The position numbers and the translations under genes are program-made. The notes beneath the pieces were generated by a model, which worked only from the letters and a program-made list of their open reading frames with translations, ran no database searches and had not been told where the DNA came from. From positions 62,001 through 126,000 of the forward strand of contig NZ_JAINWI010000014.1 in assembly GCF_021021435.1 (NCBI RefSeq): a stretch of DNA of 64,000 nucleotides. The letters are read 5' to 3'. Below, one piece after another: positions 60,764-64,000 of this stretch. The number at the start of each line of letters is the position of its first letter. Positions within the stretch are counted from its first letter, which is position 1. Source of the DNA: Seohaeicola saemankumensis (GTDB lineage Bacteria > Pseudomonadota > Alphaproteobacteria > Rhodobacterales > Rhodobacteraceae).

Positions 60764-62191
60764 TTAATCCAGCAGACCCTCCTCGGCCTCGTCCATCTCG
60801 TCATCTATATGCGCCACACGTCCGCCTGGCTTGTTCGAGGTCACAACCCCCAATGATTTCAGCTTGCGGTGCAGCGCACTGCGCTCCATGCCCACAAAAT
60901 TCGCGGTGCGGCTGATATTGCCGCCGAAACGGTTGATCTGCGTCAGCAGGTATTCCCGCTCGAACGCCTCGCGCGCCTCGCGCAGCGGAAGTGTCGCCAG
61001 CGTGCCGGACAGGACAACGCGCCCCTCCTCGGTGACATTCTCGGCCCCTGTGGGAAGGTCGCGCACCTCGATCGGTCCGGCCCCGTCGCCAAGGATCAGC
61101 ACCCGCTCGATCAGGTTACGCAATTGCCGCACATTGCCGGGCCAGTCCATCGTCTGCATCAAGGCGACAGCATCGAGCGAGAGTTGCCGCAGTGGCAAAC
61201 CCTGCGTGCGATGGAACAGCGCGATGAAATGCTCGGCCAGCACCGGAATATCCTCGCGCCGGTCGGCCAGTGGCGGCACGTCGATCGGCACCACGTTCAG
61301 ACGGTGATATAGCTCTTGCCGGAAACGCCCCGCGCTGATCTCGGCAGCCAGATTGCGGTTGGTCGAGGAAATCACCCGCAAATCAACACGCACCCGGTCC
61401 GATCCGCCAAGACGCTGGAACTGTTGGTCCACCAGAACCCGCAGGATCTTGGATTGCGTGCCGGGCGGCATATCCGCCACCTCGTCGAAGTAGATCACCC
61501 CGCCATGCGCCTGTTCCAGAAGTCCGGGCTCAACGCCACGTTCCGGCCCCTCGCGCCCGAACAGCACCTCCTCCATCCGGTCCGCTTCGATCGAGGCGCA
61601 GCCCACGGTGATGAAAGGCGCATTCGCACGGTTGGAATGAGCATGGATATAGCGCGCGGCGACTTCCTTGCCCGCCCCCGGCGCGCCAGTCAGCATCACG
61701 CGGCCATTGGATTTGGTCACCTTGTCCAGTTGCGAGATCAGCGCCCGATAGGCGGGCGAGGCGCCGACCATTTCTGCGGCGGTCACGTCTTTGCGCCGCA
61801 ACTCGCTGTTCTCGCGGCGCAGGCGGCTGGTTTCCATCGCGCGGCGGATCACAACCAGAAGCTGGTCGATATTGAAGGGCTTTTCGATGAAATCATAGGC
61901 CCCCTGTTTGATTGCGGCCACGGCAATCTCGATATTGCCATGCCCAGAAATGATCACCACGGGCACATCGGGATTGTCGCGTTTGACTGTCTTGAGGATG
62001 TCGATACCGTCCATCCGGCTATCCTTGAGCCAGATATCAAGGATCATCAGGCCCGGCGGCTCGGAATTGATAGCCGACATCGCCTCGTCGGAATTGCCAG
62101 CAAGGCGGGTTTCGAACCCCTCATCCTTCAGGATATCCGAGATCAACTCGCGGATATCGCGCTCGTCATCGACAATCAGAATATCGCCCAT
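60764..62191 (-). CDS. ntrX: nitrogen regulation response regulator NtrX, without GAFTGA motif
   Basis: A 475-residue NtrC-family regulator. The receiver has phospho-Asp52 (ILDIWLKDSRMDG). The AAA+ domain (about 140-370) has Walker A GAPGAGKE and Walker B GGVIYFDEVAD. Where sigma-54 activators carry GAFTGA, the text reads LFGREGPERGVEPGLLEQA, so the sigma-54 contact loop is lost. A Fis-type HTH is at about 405-445 (NISRTANFVGMERSALHRKL). It begins right after the ntrY stop (TAG-ATG). It is expected to act with NtrY, and without the loop probably via sigma-70. Confidence 0.93.
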   Translation of the reverse strand: MGDILIVDDERDIRELISDILKDEGFETRLAGNSDEAMSAINSEPPGLMILDIWLKDSRMDGIDILKTVKRDNPDVPVVIISGHGNIEIAVAAIKQGAYDFIEKPFNIDQLLVVIRRAMETSRLRRENSELRRKDVTAAEMVGASPAYRALISQLDKVTKSNGRVMLTGAPGAGKEVAARYIHAHSNRANAPFITVGCASIEADRMEEVLFGREGPERGVEPGLLEQAHGGVIYFDEVADMPPGTQSKILRVLVDQQFQRLGGSDRVRVDLRVISSTNRNLAAEISAGRFRQELYHRLNVVPIDVPPLADRREDIPVLAEHFIALFHRTQGLPLRQLSLDAVALMQTMDWPGNVRQLRNLIERVLILGDGAGPIEVRDLPTGAENVTEEGRVVLSGTLATLPLREAREAFEREYLLTQINRFGGNISRTANFVGMERSALHRKLKSLGVVTSNKPGGRVAHIDDEMDEAEEGLLD

Positions 62192-64000
62192 CTATCTGCT
62201 CCTCTTCTGTTTCTGCGTCACAGCAGCGCCAAGGGCGGCCGTGTCCTGCCCTTCGTCGTTGCCGCTCAAATCGGTTGTGTCGTCCTGCTCTGCCGCGACA
62301 GGGGGCAAAAGCAGCCGGATCACGGCCATCGCGCCGGGCCGTGTTGCACCTTCGAAACAGGGCGCATCCTCCAGTGTCAGCGTGCCGCCATGTTCCTCGA
62401 TGATCTTCTTGACGATCGGCAAGCCCAGCCCCGTGCCCTCGTTCCGCGTGGTCACGTAGGGCTCGAACAGGCGGGCACGATCTTCGGGCAGGCCGATCCC
62501 GTTATCCATGATACGGATTTCTGCCTGCGCCCCGATCCGCGCGGTCGTCACACGAATCTGCCCTGCATGATCCGCAGGCGCGCCGGTCTGGCGATAGGTT
62601 TCAATCGCCTCGCCCGCGTTCTTGATCAGGTTGGTCAGGGCTTGATGGATCATCGTCGCATCAACCTCGGTCTCCAGCGCGTCATCGGCCAGCTCGGTCA
62701 GGATCTTCACATCCGGCTGTCCGGCCTGCTGCAACAGCACCGCGTCGCGCACCAATGCAGTCAGGCTTTCGGGCTTACGCTCTGGCTCGGGCATTCGGGC
62801 GAATTTAGAAAACTCGTCAACAATGCGTCGCAAATCATTGGTTTGCCTTACAATAACATCCGTCAACAGTTCCAGATCACCACCGTTCTGATCATCCAGA
62901 TGGCGGCGGAACTTGCGTTTGATTCGCTCTGCCGACAACTGGATCGGGGTCAGCGGGTTCTTGATTTCATGCGCGATCCGGCGGGCCACGTCCCCCCATG
63001 CGGCCATGCGCTGCGCCGCGACCAGATCAGAGACATCGTCAAAAGCCAGCACATAGCCCTCCAGCCGACCGTCTTCGCCGCGCCGCGTGGATATCCGCAA
63101 CAGCAGGTTTTCCAGCCGCCCCGCACGGCTGACCTTGACCTCGTCCTGCGCGGTTTCGGCCCTGGTCTGCTGAAGCTTCTCGAACAGCGCGCCAAACTCT
63201 GGCACGGCAACGGCCAGCGACACTGATTGGCGGTCTTCCTGCCAGTCCAGCAAACGTTCCGCCGACCTATTGACGAAAGCGACGCGCCCGTCGGCATCCA
63301 CCCCCACTACGCCGGATGTGACAGAGCTGAGCACGGAATCAAACAAGCGGCGGCGGCGTTCGATCTGGTGTGTATTGTCCAGAAGCGTATCGCGCTGGCC
63401 TTTCAACTGCCGCGTCATCTGGTTGAAATACCGCCCCAGCATCGCGATCTCGTCATCGCCTGCCTCGTCGGGCACCTGCACATCCAGATCGCCTGCCCCG
63501 ACGCGTTGCGCCGCCCCTGTCAAACGGCCCACAGGCCGCGACAGACGTTCGGCGAACCACATGCCCAACCAGACCGCTGCAAGAATCAGGATCACCGCGA
63601 AACCAAGATAAACCAGACCGAATTCAAATAGAACGCGCCCGCGTTCGTTCTCGAGTTGTTGATAAAACCGCGCAGTTTCCTTGGTATCATCCAGCAGGTT
63701 CAGCAGTTCGCCATCCACGTTGCGGCTGATATAGAGATAGCGGTCAACGAACTGGTTCAGCCGCACCAGCGCGCGGAATTCGTTGCTGTCCCAATCCTCG
63801 ATGATCTGTACGCCGCCTTCGCGTGCGGCACTGATCACATCATCGGCGGGTTTCTCGAAATCGAACAGATAGGACCGCTCGCCACGGGCACGGATCTCGC
63901 CGGTGCCGTCAATCACATAGGCCTCGCGCAACCCGCGCTGGATCTGGGTCTGGCCCTGCGCCAGCACGCGGCGCACATCGCCATCGCCCATGAAGAACGT
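62192..64000 (-). CDS. ntrY: sensor histidine kinase NtrY (5' end outside window)
   Basis: The frame is open to the right edge; 602 C-terminal residues are visible, about four fifths of a usual NtrY. Order: end of the periplasmic sensor part, a transmembrane helix (FEFGLVYLGFAVILILAAVWL), HAMP (SRPVGRLTGAAQRVGAGDL), PAS (SSVTSGVVGVDADGRVAFVN), HisKA with His in RRIAHEIKNPLTPIQ, and HATPase (NLIKNAGEAIE, DNGIGLPED, GTGLGLPIVKKI). It senses nitrogen or redox state in related species and phosphorylates NtrX. The stop is directly followed by the ntrX start. Confidence 0.94.
   Translation of the reverse strand, partial: TFFMGDGDVRRVLAQGQTQIQRGLREAYVIDGTGEIRARGERSYLFDFEKPADDVISAAREGGVQIIEDWDSNEFRALVRLNQFVDRYLYISRNVDGELLNLLDDTKETARFYQQLENERGRVLFEFGLVYLGFAVILILAAVWLGMWFAERLSRPVGRLTGAAQRVGAGDLDVQVPDEAGDDEIAMLGRYFNQMTRQLKGQRDTLLDNTHQIERRRRLFDSVLSSVTSGVVGVDADGRVAFVNRSAERLLDWQEDRQSVSLAVAVPEFGALFEKLQQTRAETAQDEVKVSRAGRLENLLLRISTRRGEDGRLEGYVLAFDDVSDLVAAQRMAAWGDVARRIAHEIKNPLTPIQLSAERIKRKFRRHLDDQNGGDLELLTDVIVRQTNDLRRIVDEFSKFARMPEPERKPESLTALVRDAVLLQQAGQPDVKILTELADDALETEVDATMIHQALTNLIKNAGEAIETYRQTGAPADHAGQIRVTTARIGAQAEIRIMDNGIGLPEDRARLFEPYVTTRNEGTGLGLPIVKKIIEEHGGTLTLEDAPCFEGATRPGAMAVIRLLLPPVAAEQDDTTDLSGNDEGQDTAALGAAVTQKQKRSR

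Noticed and set aside
61316-63226. 636-codon plus-strand frame opposite ntrX and ntrY
   Set aside because: It mirrors two clearly functional genes on the minus strand and has His/Gln/Arg-rich composition typical of antisense frames in GC-rich DNA.

Overview
This window looks like chromosomal DNA of a Rhodobacteraceae (Roseobacter-group) alphaproteobacterium. The evidence is high GC with strong third-position bias, alphaproteobacterial gene clusters (ntrY-ntrX next to trkA-trkH-hfq-hflX; phoR-pstSCAB-phoU-phoB), a class II DAHP synthase, two perfect CtrA-type boxes, and best-recognised protein families typical of the group. Genus and species cannot be read from the sequence alone.

Layout. 1-5600: edge of a fused MFS/spermidine synthase-like gene, a Tat-exported DUF882 protein, a murein L,D-transpeptidase, and a lipid A block (lpxD, a dedicated acyl carrier protein, a ketoacyl-ACP synthase). 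5600-13600: an IalB-family secreted protein, an intergenic region with sRNA-like structures, a HerA/DUF853 ATPase, and a complete branched-chain amino acid ABC importer (livKGFHM, leftward). 13700-22000: PQQ-type sugar dehydrogenase, GlxA-family regulator, DAHP synthase, a PAS protein with a CtrA box, yicC-gmk-gamma carbonic anhydrase, and a cystathionine beta-lyase-like enzyme. 21900-29400: the phosphate regulon, with a Pho box before pstS. 29500-35100: LysR/gcdH divergon, DAO-type oxidoreductase, aroQ plus a LuxR solo. 35070-39700: rpsB-tsf, pseudouridine catabolism (psuK-psuG), DUF502 membrane protein. 39700-48100: patatin and 3-hydroxybutyrate dehydrogenase, a strong small RNA candidate, an orphan peptide-binding protein overlapping an entericidin-type lipoprotein gene, and an XRE-cupin regulator divergent from an acyl-CoA ligase/FrnE/Bcr-type MFS operon.

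48100-51500 is the accessory region. icd is followed by a ccdA-ccdB toxin-antitoxin pair and then by a second, diverged copy of the icd 3' end (49 bp perfect core, terminator remnant included), the signature of integration at the icd 3' end. Next comes an AT-rich orphan gene on the minus strand, then an SMR efflux gene. 51600-64000 returns to core genes: an Ntn-hydrolase acylase, a fatty acid desaturase, then leftward hflX, hfq, trkH, trkA, a small lipoprotein gene on the other strand, ntrX and the 3' part of ntrY, which runs off the window.

No rRNA, tRNA, insertion sequence or CRISPR array was seen. The most interesting signals are the icd-flanked ccdAB unit, two sRNA candidates with clear intrinsic terminators, a composite intergenic repeat present three times, two CtrA boxes, and NtrX and PhoR proteins lacking features usual for their families.
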